A stretch of DNA of 64,000 nucleotides, from positions 6,854,501-6,918,500 of the forward strand of contig JAFFSR010000264.1 of assembly GCA_017163975.1 (NCBI GenBank), in the 5' to 3' direction. The notes below the pieces were generated by a model. That model was not told the DNA's origin, made no database searches, and saw only the letters and a program-made list of their open reading frames with translations. Below are positions 21,327-32,700 of the stretch, one piece after another. Origin of the DNA: Anastatus disparis (lineage: Eukaryota; Arthropoda; Insecta; Hymenoptera; Eupelmidae). How positions within the stretch are numbered: the first letter of the stretch is position 1; each line of letters begins with the position of its first letter. The translations under genes and the position numbers were made by a program.

Positions 21327-22375
21327 TAGCTCTCCGAGAAAGTTCTACACTTATAGGCTTAATTCTTTGACCATTAACTATTTTAATAGCTTTCTTGCTA
21401 ATTCAATAGAGATTAGTTCACATCAAATCAATTGTTTAAATCATAGTAATGTATGATGATCTGTTAAGTCTTTTTCTACTTTTGTTGATATAAGCTTATC
21501 TGATTCGAGATTTATGATTGACAAACAGGTAAGTTCATTGTCTCGAACTATTATCAATAGTTTTGATAAATTTGCTCCTATAAAGATGAATATTGTATAT
21601 CCTCGTTGCAAGTCTTCGGTCTCTCACGACATTAGACTTATTATGAAAAGACGCGATTAAATATATTGCTGGGGTGTGAGAACTGGTTGTTCTGAAAACA
21701 TTCAGAGATACAAATTGTTTAGAAGTTAAATTTCTAATAGTCTTGATTCTACGAAAGTCAATTACATAAATTCCCAACTTGATGCTGCACAAAGTGCAAA
21801 GGGAAAATGGTTCTCGCTTAGTAAGCTGGGCTTGGAGAAGAGGTCGTTGTCTTCTTATCTTCAGTACCTTCCCTAGAAGACCTTACTATCTCATTATTTC
21901 TCTGTGGCTAGCGAAGGTTCTGCATTGTCACAAAATGATGTCGATGAGATCCTGAGCACACTATTGTCTAGATCTTGGCCAATCTTTTGTTTTAAAGAGG
22001 TTGATACCACCAAGATTAGAAGCTGTATCATATCTGCCTGTTCAAAGTCTTCGAGTTATGACGGTATCTCTATTGACATGCTTAAACTAGCTCTTTCATC
22101 AGTATATATGCCCCTAACGTCAATCGTGAATGATTCCTTAACTCATGCGCATTTTCCACCTTTTTAAAAAGGGCTTTTATTTTAACACTTGCAAAGTCCA
22201 AGTCCATTTTTTAACTGACTTCAAAAAGGAGGAGGTTCTCAATTCGACTGAATTTTTTTTTTTTATTTATTTTTTTTATTTTTTTTTCATGTCTGTTACC
22301 TCATAACTCCGTCATTTCTTAACCGATAGAGAATGTCTGCAGGAAGGTCCCATACGTGTCCTATAATTATTGGGC

Positions 22376-22379
<4 letters not shown>

Positions 22380-22449
<70 letters not shown>
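22380..22449. repeat. (CT)n microsatellite
   Basis: About 70 bp of uninterrupted CT. Open frames across it on both strands encode only LS or RE dipeptides. Confidence 0.97.
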
Positions 22450-22451
<2 letters not shown>

Positions 22452-22770
22452 TGAGCTTGAATATGTATACATGCACACATAACGACACTGTGGTGTTGAG
22501 CCTTCTTTCTTTCCTGCTATATATTGCTTGGTGGTGTACTAATGCATGCGTTATGAATGAATAATGAAAGTTTAATGTAATTAGTGGGTCTACCTATATT
22601 TGCGTTTTTAGTAAGGGGATTCACTAGAAGATAGAAAATAAAAATTTTTCAACAAAAACAAACAATTTAAAAAATTTTTAATAAATAAAAACCGACTTTA
22701 AAAGTATCGAATAAAAACAAAATTTTTTACAAAAAATAAGATTTTAAAAACATTGCACTAAAAAATGACA

Positions 22771-23146
22771 AATAAAAAATTTTTAACAAAAAAAAACCGA
22801 ATTCAAAAAATGCACTGCAAAGTAACAAATAATTTATTATCTTTAGAAATCATACAAATAATTGGTAAAATACAATTTTAGAAGTCGGCGTCTAATTCTA
22901 AATCTGTGGTGCGTAAGCAGAACGACTTAGTCCATTTTTTCAAAAATAACGTTCACATTCATTGTTCAAAAATAACGTTTACATTTATTGTTAAAAAATA
23001 ACGTTTACATTCATTAAGGAATTAGACGCCGACTTCTAAAATTGTATTTTACCAATTATTTGTATGATTTCTAAAGATAATAAATTATTTGTTACTTTTC
23101 AGTGCATTTTTTGAAGTCGGTTTTTTTTTGTTAAAAATTTTTTATT
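22771..23146. repeat. Perfect-looking 128-bp inverted repeat with repeated loop
   Basis: Arms 22771-22898 and 23019-23146 match base for base through GAAGTCGGCGTCTAATTC except for one or two changes near CACTGCAAAG. The 120-bp loop has three copies of AAAAATAACGTTYACATTYATT. Confidence 0.85.
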
Positions 23147-23620
23147 CACCTGATCAAACTTGACCAATAGCTAAACTTTGCGAGATTTCTGAGGTTCTTA
23201 AGCGGGTCGTTCAAAAACAACTCTCGAGATTTCTTGAGATGAATAATCTGATAAATAACTATCAGACTGGTTTCAGACCAGGATTTAATAAATAGGCCGC
23301 TCTTTTTAATATTGTTGAAAATGTCAGGTTAAGTATCAATATGCGAAAGGTTACCGATATTTCAAAGGCTTTCGATTTGGTGCTTCATAGACTGCTTCTT
23401 CGTAAACTTCGTAGTTTTAATTGTTCTGATGGTGTGGTAAAATGGTTTGCTTCTTATCTTCAAGGAAGATCGCAGCTAATTGAGGAACTGGATTGTAATG
23501 TTTCTGATTTTTGGATGAACCGTTGTCTAGCTCTCTTGGCCAGTCGATTCGTCAAAGTTAACATCGACACTGCCGATCGTTCACCTGCTCGTTGACTTCT
23601 TGGGATTCTCCTTTGTCCAC

Positions 23621-24079
23621 TGTTTTGCACGAGCGCCTTAAAAAACTCGTTCATCGATTTGGCGTCGGACTTTATTAATGAGATGAGCTCTGTGTCTGAT
23701 AGATATTTCTTTTGAATCAGGATCTCTTTATGCAATCAAAAAGGACACATTCAATTGGCTACTTGTTGAGCGTGAGTATTGGCATGAGGAAGCAGCAGCC
23801 CTAGTTGCTGACGGATTATCAGTTAGCGTGCGTTTTCAAGCATATTATTATTGTTTTATTACATTTACAATTAAGTGTTAACTTTTTATTATTTACAAAT
23901 TTATTTCCAAAACTTGATATATCATATTAGTATAACTTTTTATGTCTTTTACGTTATTTTTTCTCTGCAATGTTAGTTAAATTTGTTATATTTTTTATTT
24001 TTCATTTGTTTTTCTCATAATTCATAATTTATGTTATATTTTTATATTTTTTGTACATATTGAGTCACACGGGGTTCTA
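23621..24079. other. Region between convergent retrotransposon relics
   Basis: AT-rich; probably the 3' untranslated parts of the flanking relics. Nothing else recognised. Confidence 0.35.
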
Positions 24080-25174
24080 CTCCATAATTAATAAAATTTC
24101 TGTCAACTCAAAATGAATCGATAACCTCAACATTACTACTGATGATGGTTATTTCGTTATCAATAACACTTGTAAAAAATGACCTGCAGATCTGCAAGTC
24201 GTCAGTAAACATCATATAAATCGTGAATTTCGAAGACTCCTGTAAATAACTAATGAATGAAGAAAAATTTAGTACGTCCAAAACACTTATCTCAGGAATA
24301 TCCTTAGCAACGTTCATCCAAAGCTCAGGAGCACCACCATCTAGCTCCTTTATAGATTGTTTCTATCTCCTAAATATAGAGGAAACTAATTATATTACCA
24401 GAACAGTCAAGTCTTCAAAGTTTTCGAAGAAACAATCAATGAGACAAGATGTCAAATGCCTCTAAGAAGCGAAGAAGCATAAGTGCAGTGATCTTCTTTT
24501 TATCGATGGCTAATCTGATAACCTCTACGACATTGCACAAGGCAGTCTGAGTGTTATAGCCTGATTGGAAATCAATCTAATAATCACACAGGCCCACAAA
24601 ATGAAAAAAAATGTCTGAACTTTTGACCGGACATACATATTCCCATGTATTTTTCGACGCTGAATCCGAATCTGTAATAAAAATATAGGGTTTTCCTACC
24701 TTTTCTCAGAGTTTTATTGAAAAAACCTCATTTTTTACGGTTTTTTTGCGGTTTTTCGAGTCTAGAAAAAACAAATCATGAGATACGGTTAATTGGACTT
24801 CAAAATCGAATTCTACGGGAAAAAATACACGGGAAACCATACCTTCAAATTTTTTTAACGCGATTCTAGTCCTCTGTATGGGGCTGAAAAGATGAGGAAA
24901 TCGGTAAAAGTCGAAATTTTGCCTAAAATGGATTTAAACAATATTAAAATTTAATCATGCGTCTTTTGAAGAGTCGATAAACATTGGAAATACTATCCTG
25001 GGGGTTTTTCAGATTGCTGATCATGAATTTGAAGTCAGATTGTGTAAAAACTACTTCTAGAGGGCGGTGACAAGAACTGTATATGGTAAATTTATCGATT
25101 TTTTAAAAATTTTACGTCTGAAATACTAATTTTAGAGTCTTTCTCAGCATTGACTGTAAATTCAAGATATTAAC

Positions 25175-25216
25175 TTAGCCTATTGTGTACGTTAAACTTA
25201 ACATTTTGTCTATGTT

Positions 25217-25252
<36 letters not shown>

Positions 25253-26026
25253 ATGTTTTTTTTTAAATTGGCTTACGCTTACGTACACGTTTCTCTTCGA
25301 ATGACCGATGTAGTGGATTTCTGACACGTTTTTGTCCTTTTTCGCAGCTGTTTCTCTTTTTATCATCCAGCAGTAATCTGCTAACATGTTGATACCCCAG
25401 TTTCCTTGAAATCTACGTTCAAACTCCTTTAAATCTTGGTGAAATCGTTCACCATGCTCTTCACTAAAGCCTCCGTTATTTTCAGGAAACTGATCAACGT
25501 GTGAATCAAGAAAATGAAGTTTTAAGTTCATTAGACAACCCAATTTTTCAAAATTACGTACCATTCTTTTCACAATAGCTTTATAATTCGTGTCTTTGGC
25601 ATTACCCAAAAATTTCGTCGATACCTCTTTAAAACTTAACCATGCTGCCTTTTCAACATCAGTCATGCTTTGTTCAAAGTTTTTGTCTCTAAATAAAGTT
25701 CGGATTTCAGGACCATCAAAAATACCTTCATTTAATTTAGCATCAGATTTATGGGGAAATACTTTGCTTATATATTGGAAGCATTGACCGTCCTTGTCCA
25801 AAGCTTTAACTAATTGCTTTATCAATCCAAGCTTTATATGCAGAGGCGGTATCAAAATTTTCGAAGGATTAACGAGTGGATCTTTTATAACATTCTGTTT
25901 TCCAGGTTCAAACGATTCTCTTGATGGCCAAATTTTCTTTTTATAGTGTTTTTCTCTATCTCTGCTATCAAACATGCATAAATAACATGGGTACTTCGTA
26001 AATCCAGATTGTTGTCCAAGTATCAT
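25175..26026 (-). CDS. Transposase-like protein, 5'-truncated
   Basis: 283 codons from an ATG at 26026, but the same frame is open upstream to about 26071 and reads VKHKWQICGDLKILS. The ATG is therefore internal to the original gene. Visible features: ICGDLK, then TKYPCYLCMFDSRDREKHY (a CxxC pair), LIPPLHIKLGLIKQLVKALD, IFDGPEIRTLF, FLDSHVDQFPENNGGFSEE and HGERFHQDLKEFERRFQGNW. I recognise this as a family frequent in arthropod and cnidarian genomes, often left unnamed. The acidic residues in ICGD, DGP and SEEHGERFHQD are candidate catalytic residues, but that is inference. The last 40 residues run off frame into a CT microsatellite (RERERER), after a one-base deletion that the other arm lacks. 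Confidence 0.7.
25217..25250. repeat. (CT)n microsatellite in transposon arm
   Basis: About 32 bp of CT in the left arm. The mirror position in the right arm (26270-26284) is GA and about half as long. Confidence 0.9.
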
Positions 26027-27640
26027 AGATAAAATCTTTAAATCGCCACATATTTGCCATTTATGTTTAACGATTTCACCAAGATTTAAAGGAGTTTGAA
26101 CGTAGATTTCAAGGAAACTGGGGTATCAACATGTTAGCAGATTACTGCTGGATGATAAAAAGAGAAACAGCTGCGAAAAAAGGACAAAAACGTGTCAGAA
26201 ATCCACTACATCGGTCATTCGAAGAGAAACGTGTACGTAAGCGTAAGCCAATTTTAAAAAACATCGGAAGAGAGAGAGAGAGAGACAAACATAGACAAAA
26301 TGTTAAGTTTAACGTACACAATAGGCTAAGTTAATATCTTGAATTTACAGTCAATGCTGTGAAAGACTCTAAAATTAGTATTTCAGACGTAAAATTTTTA
26401 AAAAATCGATAAATTTACCATATACAGTTCTTGTCACCGCCCTCTAGAAGTAGTTTTTACACAATCTGACTTCAAATTCATGATCAGCAATCTGAAAAAC
26501 CCCCAGGATAGTATTTCCAATGTTTATCGACTCTTCAAAAGACGCATGATTAAATTTTAATATTGTTTAAATCCATTTTAGGCAAAATTTCGACTTTTAC
26601 CGATTTCCTCATCTTTTCAGCCCCATACAGAGGACTAGAATCGCGTTAAAAAAATTTGAAGGTATGGTTTCCCGTGTATTTTTTCCCGTAGAATTCGATT
26701 TTGAAGTCCAATTAACCGTATCTCATGATTTGTTTTTTCTAGACTCGAAAAACCGCAAAAAAACCGTAAAAAATGAGGTTTTTTCAATAAAACTCTGAGA
26801 AAAGGTAGGAAAACCCTATATTTTTATTACAGATTCGGATTCAGCGTCGAAAAATACATGGGAATATGTATGTCCGGTCAAAAGTTCAGACATTTTTTTT
26901 CATTTTGTGGGCCTGTGTCATTTAAAAGGTTGTTTGATTGAAAAAAACTCAAACGTTCTTTTACATAACTCATTCGAGAACTTTAAAAAGTTTACCAATT
27001 CTAACTTTAGGACGTGTTTGATTAGGAATAATAATAATAATAGATTCAGATTTTGTTAGCAGCCAAATGAAAGCTTTTTTTTCATTTAGTTGGAAAACAC
27101 GAACACTTGAGAAAATTGTTAATAATTAAAGTAATGAGCCCAATAACAGAATAAAGAGCTAGCATAATAACAGAAATACTGTCGCGCCCCAAAAACTTAG
27201 AGGATGTAGACAAATCAAAGTCTTAATCTTGGCAGTATTAGCCTCATGGAAACAGAACTGGATAAGAATCTAAAGAGAAACAGAAGAGAAACAGTAGGAC
27301 AATAGTGCCCGTCTGAGGAAGGTATTTAAGGGATAGAAGAGACTTTTTAGCTAGGCCAAGTTTGTAAAGCGTCGACCATTTACTTTTGGCATTAGATGCA
27401 GCATTATGTTCTAAGATTATTGCTCTGTATCTTAAAAATATTAAGCTCATTAGAAATATCTCTTCACAAGAACCTATATCTCAGGATATCCTCCTTGCTA
27501 CTCGTTATAGTTGTCTAACAGTAGACTCGATTAAGCTTCTTCATTATGAGTCTAATATCACACGTGACTTATGCTTTGCTTCGAGAACGAATGGCATTCA
27601 ACTTCAAAGTGATAATATTTATCAAAAGTATAAATAATAG

Positions 27641-28372
27641 TCTGTAAAATTATGTCAACCAGTACATCAAGTCTATAGACTTCAAAGTTATTAGAATCAT
27701 AAAAAAATAAAAAAGACAGAAAAATTACTTGAATTGTTAACACCTATAAAAAGGGTCCCATATAATCGTGTTTCTAAAGATTTGGAAAGATAAGCGTTGA
27801 AATAATTTACGTCTATAAAGTTAAACATACATGAGTAAAGTTTTTTCTTTAGGCCTTAGAATTCTGTATTTTAAAACAGTTAAAATATGACTAAGTCCGA
27901 TTCAGTACGAATACCACACCGTTTAGCTTGTGCAAAATAACGTGAATAAACTGTTAAAGCTTTAACAATTGTCTAGGCCAGCTTTTTATGATAAGTAGCC
28001 TCGTGGACACTAATAAGGAATACAAATGTTTTTTTCACCCATTAAGAATATTTAATCATGTTCACCATCTATATCAAAAAGCTGTAAAGCAGCTTAGATG
28101 CAACAGGAATAAAAAATTCAAATATTTTCAATCATTGAAAAATTAATAAAAAAAAGTCTAAAATGTTCTACAGCCCATAATAAAATAGTTAAAAATTTAA
28201 AATGCTACCCAGATTTTTTAAAGTTATCAAAGCGTTTATAAGATATCACAATTGGAATTTAAGTCTCTTAAAAAACAAATTTTTACGAATTTTTTACCAG
28301 TAATGTATATATTGTTGTAATATGAGTTGAATGATAGAAGTTGCTAAAAAGAAAAGTTGAAGATCATGTTTA

Positions 28373-28415
<43 letters not shown>

Positions 28416-28569
28416 GATGTTCATGTAAATAAGTTAGTCTGTTATGGTCATCAGATGATTGGAGTTCGTTTTAATCAATAAAGAATACTGTTATTTTGTA
28501 AAAGTGTATTAGGTTATTGTGTTAAAGTATTTTTAAGTTTAATTAATAATTTATACGTAACAATATATA
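27641..28569. other. AT-rich gap with (TA)n run
   Basis: No gene. A TA microsatellite lies at about 28377-28414 and a shorter one at 28564-28576. Confidence 0.5.
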
Positions 28570-29575
28570 TATATATTTTTCTATATTTGGATATGTTTTT
28601 AGACATAAAAAATATTAACTTTTAGGATAGGTAAAGATATGCGATTTTCCCTTATTTTTGTTTAACAAATTTTTAAACGTTTTTGTCATACTTTCCATTT
28701 TAAAGCATTGATATCATGGCACATTGTGCAATTTTTCCAACTTTTGCGTCTTTTTACAATTTGTTTATGCTTTCATTTGTTAATGTATCAAAAATATAAA
28801 CCATAATCTTTAAAATAAACCGCTTAATCAAATTTTTTTATTAATTGGAACCGAAGTTATGTCGATTTTAAGTTTATAAAAATAGGAATTCGATATTATT
28901 AAAAATTAAAATTTTTATTATCCACCCAACGATTCGTGTCTTTGCGTTTATTACGAGAACCTAAAACTTATGTTGGATGCTCTAAATAAATACATAATAA
29001 AGAATAAATATGACATTGTGGATTTAGAATTCAATTAGCCACTATCGTTAATTAATTCTGCGACTTTTTTGTCAGACAATTTCATTTTTTATCTTACCCT
29101 TCTTATGTACTCGAATGCGTCAAGTCGTTCATGATAATGCAAAAAACGTATCGTCGCCACCAAGTGCTGGCATATGTGAATTTCCTACAGACTAAAATTA
29201 AATCGTAAGCACAAAATATAAACTGAATAAAAAATTTTAATTTACAATGATATCGAATTCCTATTTTTATAAACTTAAAATCTTTATAACTTCGGTTCCA
29301 ATTAATCAAAAAATTTGATCAAGCGGTTTATTTTAAAGATTTTGATTTATATTTTTGATGCATTAATATATAAGAGCATAACTAAATTGTGAGAAGACGC
29401 AAAAGTTAGAAAAACGGCACTATGCGCCATGATATCAATGCTTTGAAATGGAAAGTATGACAAAAACGTTTAAAAATTTGTTAAATGGAGTTGAGGCGAT
29501 ATCGCATATTCTACCTATCTTGAAAGTTCGTATTTTTAAGGTATAAAAACGTCGAAATCAAGAAAAATAAATATA
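28570..29575. mobile_element. ~1-kb foldback element
   Basis: About 350-bp inverted arms: ATTTGTTAAA-type blocks AACAAATTTTTAAACGTTTT, TCATACTTTCCATTT and AAGCATTGATATCATGGC on the left pair with their complements at 29410-29490. The arms also share CCGCTTAATCAAATTTTTT and CCGAAGTTAT. Outer bounds are approximate. No ORF. Confidence 0.8.
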
Positions 29576-29930
29576 TAGTTTCTGAGAGAATCGCATTTAA
29601 AAGAATAAAACGGCTTTTTTCGGTTTTTCATGGATAACTCAGTAAGATCGACTCCCATGACAAGTATCGAGACAGCATTCGAAACTAGATTGAATTTCGC
29701 ATATTTTTGTTAAGAAAACGTTAGAAAAAGTCTAAAACCAGACCAACAAAAAATTTTCAGGCGTTCTACAAGGTGAATTATATTTTATATACATATGAGA
29801 AGGGATTTTTATCACTCGAAGAAAATAAAAATTCGATCAGTGACAACCTGCACAATGCTGAATGGAATCAGTCATATCATATAACAAAAATTACGTTTTG
29901 GATCACCAATTCTCTAACTATCCGCAGGTT
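29576..29930. other. No gene recognised
   Basis: AT-rich sequence leading into a simple-sequence tract; an open frame starting at 29773 is carried only by the tract. Confidence 0.4.
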
Positions 29931-30443
29931 AACACATGCACATATATGCACATACATGCATATACAAATAAATACACATACACATCTACACATACGCACG
30001 TACACATACACCTATACAGATGAATATACAAAAACAAACATGCACATACGCATAAGACATACGCATATGTACATACACATATATACATACGCACATACAC
30101 TTATACAAAATCACATAATTACACATATACCTACTGGCATACACACATACCCATACGGAGATACACATACACACAAGGGCACACACCCATAAACATATAC
30201 ACATATATGTTTATACATACATATATATTTATATATACATCTACACATAGACATGTCACATACAGATACCAAAGTACACATACACGTACATACATCCATA
30301 AACACATGCACATACATAGATACACATGTACTTACACACAAAGACGTACTCACATCAACATACACACGTACGCATACATAAATACATATACGCAAATCCA
30401 CATCCACATACATATCTGCATATATACACATACACATACACAT
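29931..30443. repeat. ACATAC-type simple-sequence tract
   Basis: About 510 bp of imperfect CACATA/CATACA/ACACAT repeats. Both strands stay open as His/Thr/Tyr or Cys/Val/Met-rich frames; none is a gene. Confidence 0.95.
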
Positions 30444-32533
30444 TGTGATGCATTTATTGCATCTCGATAACAAATCTATTCGAGAGAATGAAAGAGAAAA
30501 GACTTGAGCCGAAATGCACTCGCGAAACTGATTATTAATTGAAATACTTATAACTGATCATTTTTATTTTTTTTATTGTTTTGTTTTGAGGTACACGCGA
30601 GTTGAGAAAGCAGACGACTTACCGGTGGAAAGAGACAGAAGTACAGGGCAACCTAACCTACAAAATGAAACACGTGGTGATGGAAAAAGCCACATTCACT
30701 ATCAGTTTTCTAAAAGACACTAGGAGTTAAGCCACGAAGAAGGCTGCAACTCTTCAGCACTAGTGCACAGAACATATTTAAAGAATAAACACTTTATTCA
30801 GGAGTATGAGCTATCAGTGCTTGTGTATGTCACCATCTTCGATAACGTGCACGCCGTGGCACTGACTGCTAGACACTTACACACGCACACACACACACAC
30901 ACATACACACACCCGGAGTATAGGCCCACACCACACACTTATACTCGAGGTAAATGATGACGAGCGAAACCGGGAAACGACGCGGAACGTTAGAAACACG
31001 TGCTCGAGAGTAAAGAGGAAGTGTCAGTAAAGATGAAAGTGACCGATTCGCGATGGAAATTCACGATTAATGACGGAAACGATAGAAAGAGGCAACGGTA
31101 GAAAGAAAGAGAAGGGAAATCGAGTCACGAGTTAGAAGAGGAAAGGATCACAGAAAAAGGGGAGCCAGCTAGAGTTTATGCATTAGGCTCATATTTACGT
31201 TATTATATGGACATATATATGGGACTATGTAGAAATCGAGAGCAGCATGAGTATTATATATGAGACTATGTAGAAATCGAAAACAGCATGAGTATTATAT
31301 ATGAGACTATGTAGAAATCGAAAACAGCATGAGTATTATATATGAGACTATGTAGAAATCGAAAACAGCATGAGTATTATATATGAGAATACGTAGCATC
31401 GGGAGCGAGAGTAATGGAAGATAGAAGAATCGAGTGCTGGAGAGAGATAGTAATAGAATTAGAATAGATAATAATCAAAAACGAGTATATAGATTATTCT
31501 AAATGAATTTAAATGGAGCGCGCGAAAAATAGAGGGTGCTACCATCAAAGAAGCCGCCAAAATGGAAGATGTTGATTGGTTATCAGTCAACATCCTTAGT
31601 AATTGAAAAATACCAATTACGGAAAGGATTAATAACCAATCAACAGTGATTATAGTCCTGACTTAATTGATTAAGAAAGGATAAGGAGGAAGGAGCTCGA
31701 GAAAAGACGCTCCATCGACACACTTCTCTATTGGATCTGGATAGCTTCACTTGGTTGATTTTTCTATTGCTGGTATACTCGTTGAGTTCGTTTTGAGTTT
31801 ATACTCCATTTTTGTTGGGATTTTGTTTCAATTGAGAAGAGATACTACACTGCCACATTTTGTCAAATAAATACGAGAGAGATTATTCATTCTTTTTGAG
31901 AGAACACAGGAGATTTTTTGTTGGAGATTTTTTGTATTTGGAAAGTAACACTTATTGCCATTAAGGTGAGTCCTCCATCTTACTTCTTTATTAAGTGAAA
32001 ATTCAGAGTCAGTGCGCGTCACCGGTTTGCTCGTCATAATTAGCATCGGTTTCACCGCCATTGTTAATGTTAATATTAAAGTTACGCATTTAATTTGATT
32101 TTTAATAATTATAACTTATATAAATGTTTTATTGAATCAAGCCAGAATTTTTACACACAGTTTTTCTTACACTTCACATAATTTCAAGGAAATTGTCGGG
32201 TGATTAAACTGTTAAATTTACTTTAATAAATTGAGAGTGAAAATTACTCATCTTGCAGCTTACTTAACAGTGTTACTTAAGTATTTTATTAACATTGTGT
32301 TGTTCTAAACATATAAATTATTTATTACTGGTATGCATCGGTGGTTTCATCATTGTTCCCTGCGAAGACCCGATTGGAATCCACCCAGAGTTAATCACTA
32401 AGATACTTATAGTTTATATTCAGAGTAAAACATAAAGAAAATAATAATAATTAAATTGATAGTGATTCAGAGATTATATTATAGAGTTGAGAATATAGTG
32501 ACTGTGGGAGAGGGAACAAATTTCCACATTACA
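30444..32533. mobile_element. 2.1-kb insertion splitting an ACATAC tract; possible solo LTR
   Basis: The insert starts TGTGATGCATTT and ends CATTACA, with ACAT on both sides (ambiguous because the target is ACAT-rich). It contains an AC run (30886-30910), a 41-bp minisatellite, and GA-rich sequence. No protein was recognised. The TG...CA ends and 4-bp flank fit a solo LTR, but I saw no clear TATA box or poly(A) signal, so the class is unsure. Confidence 0.4.
31209..31398. repeat. 41-bp minisatellite, about 4 copies
   Basis: GAGACTATGTAGAAATCGAA followed by AACAGCATGAGTATTATATAT repeats with exact 41-bp spacing at about 31224, 31265, 31306 and 31347. Confidence 0.95.
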
Positions 32534-32700
32534 ACATACACATACACAAATACATATGAACACATATACATTTACACATACACACATCCATACATACAGA
32601 TATAACATACACATATACACTTAAAAATAACAGATACATATAAACACCTACACATATACACACATACATTAACACATTCACATTAACATATGCACATGAG
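32534..32700. repeat. ACATAC-type tract, right part
   Basis: Continuation of the tract interrupted at 30443. Confidence 0.9.

Larger units (their letters stand above)
22208..23149. repeat. Composite repeat inserted in reverse transcriptase
   Basis: Starts AACTGACTTCAAAAAGGAGG. Then follow a poly-T stretch, CTCATAACTCCGTCATTTC, a CT microsatellite, and a perfect 128-bp inverted repeat (22771-22898 / 23019-23146). It ends in TTGAAGTCGGTTTTTTTT. Recurring CCGACTT-AAAA motifs face both ways. It interrupts the relic's reverse transcriptase precisely enough that the coding sequence resumes after 23150. I know the GACTTCAAAAAGGAGGAGG start as a common insect repeat end but did not assign a family. 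Confidence 0.7.
20015..23620 (+). pseudogene. Jockey-like non-LTR retrotransposon relic, copy 1
   Basis: Plus strand, in three coding pieces. (1) About 20015-20650: apurinic endonuclease domain, with LALSETFLSAFDDD, GGGVAVYIRDEF and DFKVANEKFVFVVIYAHS. (2) 21327-22200: linker and start of the reverse transcriptase, with NAAQ-type SAKGKWFSLSKLGLEKRS and SYDGISIDMLKLAL. (3) 23150-23600: reverse transcriptase middle, with LCEISEVLKRVVQKQLSRFL, NYQTGFRPG and the ISKAFDLVLHRLLLRKL motif, followed by VKWFASYLQGRSQLI. Stops and frame changes occur throughout. Clade assignment is from motif character. It is split by FB-c (20661-21326) and by a repeat at 22208-23149. Confidence 0.85.
24586..26918. mobile_element. 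2.33-kb transposon with ~850-bp near-perfect inverted arms
   Basis: The left arm 24586-25449 is the inverted copy of the right arm about 26069-26918. Both start ACACAGGCCCACAAAATG. They differ by a handful of substitutions, the length of a GA/CT microsatellite, and one A in a homopolymer. The 620-bp centre codes for the middle of a transposase-like protein whose 3' end lies in the left arm. The right arm therefore repeats the gene's 3' end in opposite orientation, replacing the gene's 5' part. I could not define a target duplication. The element is nested in Jockey-like copy 2. Confidence 0.9.
24080..27640 (-). pseudogene. Jockey-like non-LTR retrotransposon relic, copy 2
   Basis: Same family as copy 1 but on the minus strand. 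In coding order: 27450-27300 gives SNAKSKWSTLYKLGLAKKSL (compare SAKGKWFSLSKLGLEKRS in copy 1). Then 24600-24080 gives DFQSGYNTQTALCNVVE, FLEAFDILSH, WMNVAKDIPE and the polymerase box MFTDDLQIC (YADD-like, Tyr replaced by Phe and Ala by Thr). A 2.33-kb palindromic transposon (24586-26918) is inserted in the reverse transcriptase. Multiple stops. The 5' endonuclease part was not identifiable. Confidence 0.8.

Noticed and set aside
29773..30473. Long open frames on both strands (His/Thr/Tyr-rich or Cys/Val/Met-rich)
   Set aside because: They follow the ACATAC repeat, which lacks stops in several frames; no domain, no codon structure. The same applies at 36293-37216, 44497-44882 and 58588-58848.
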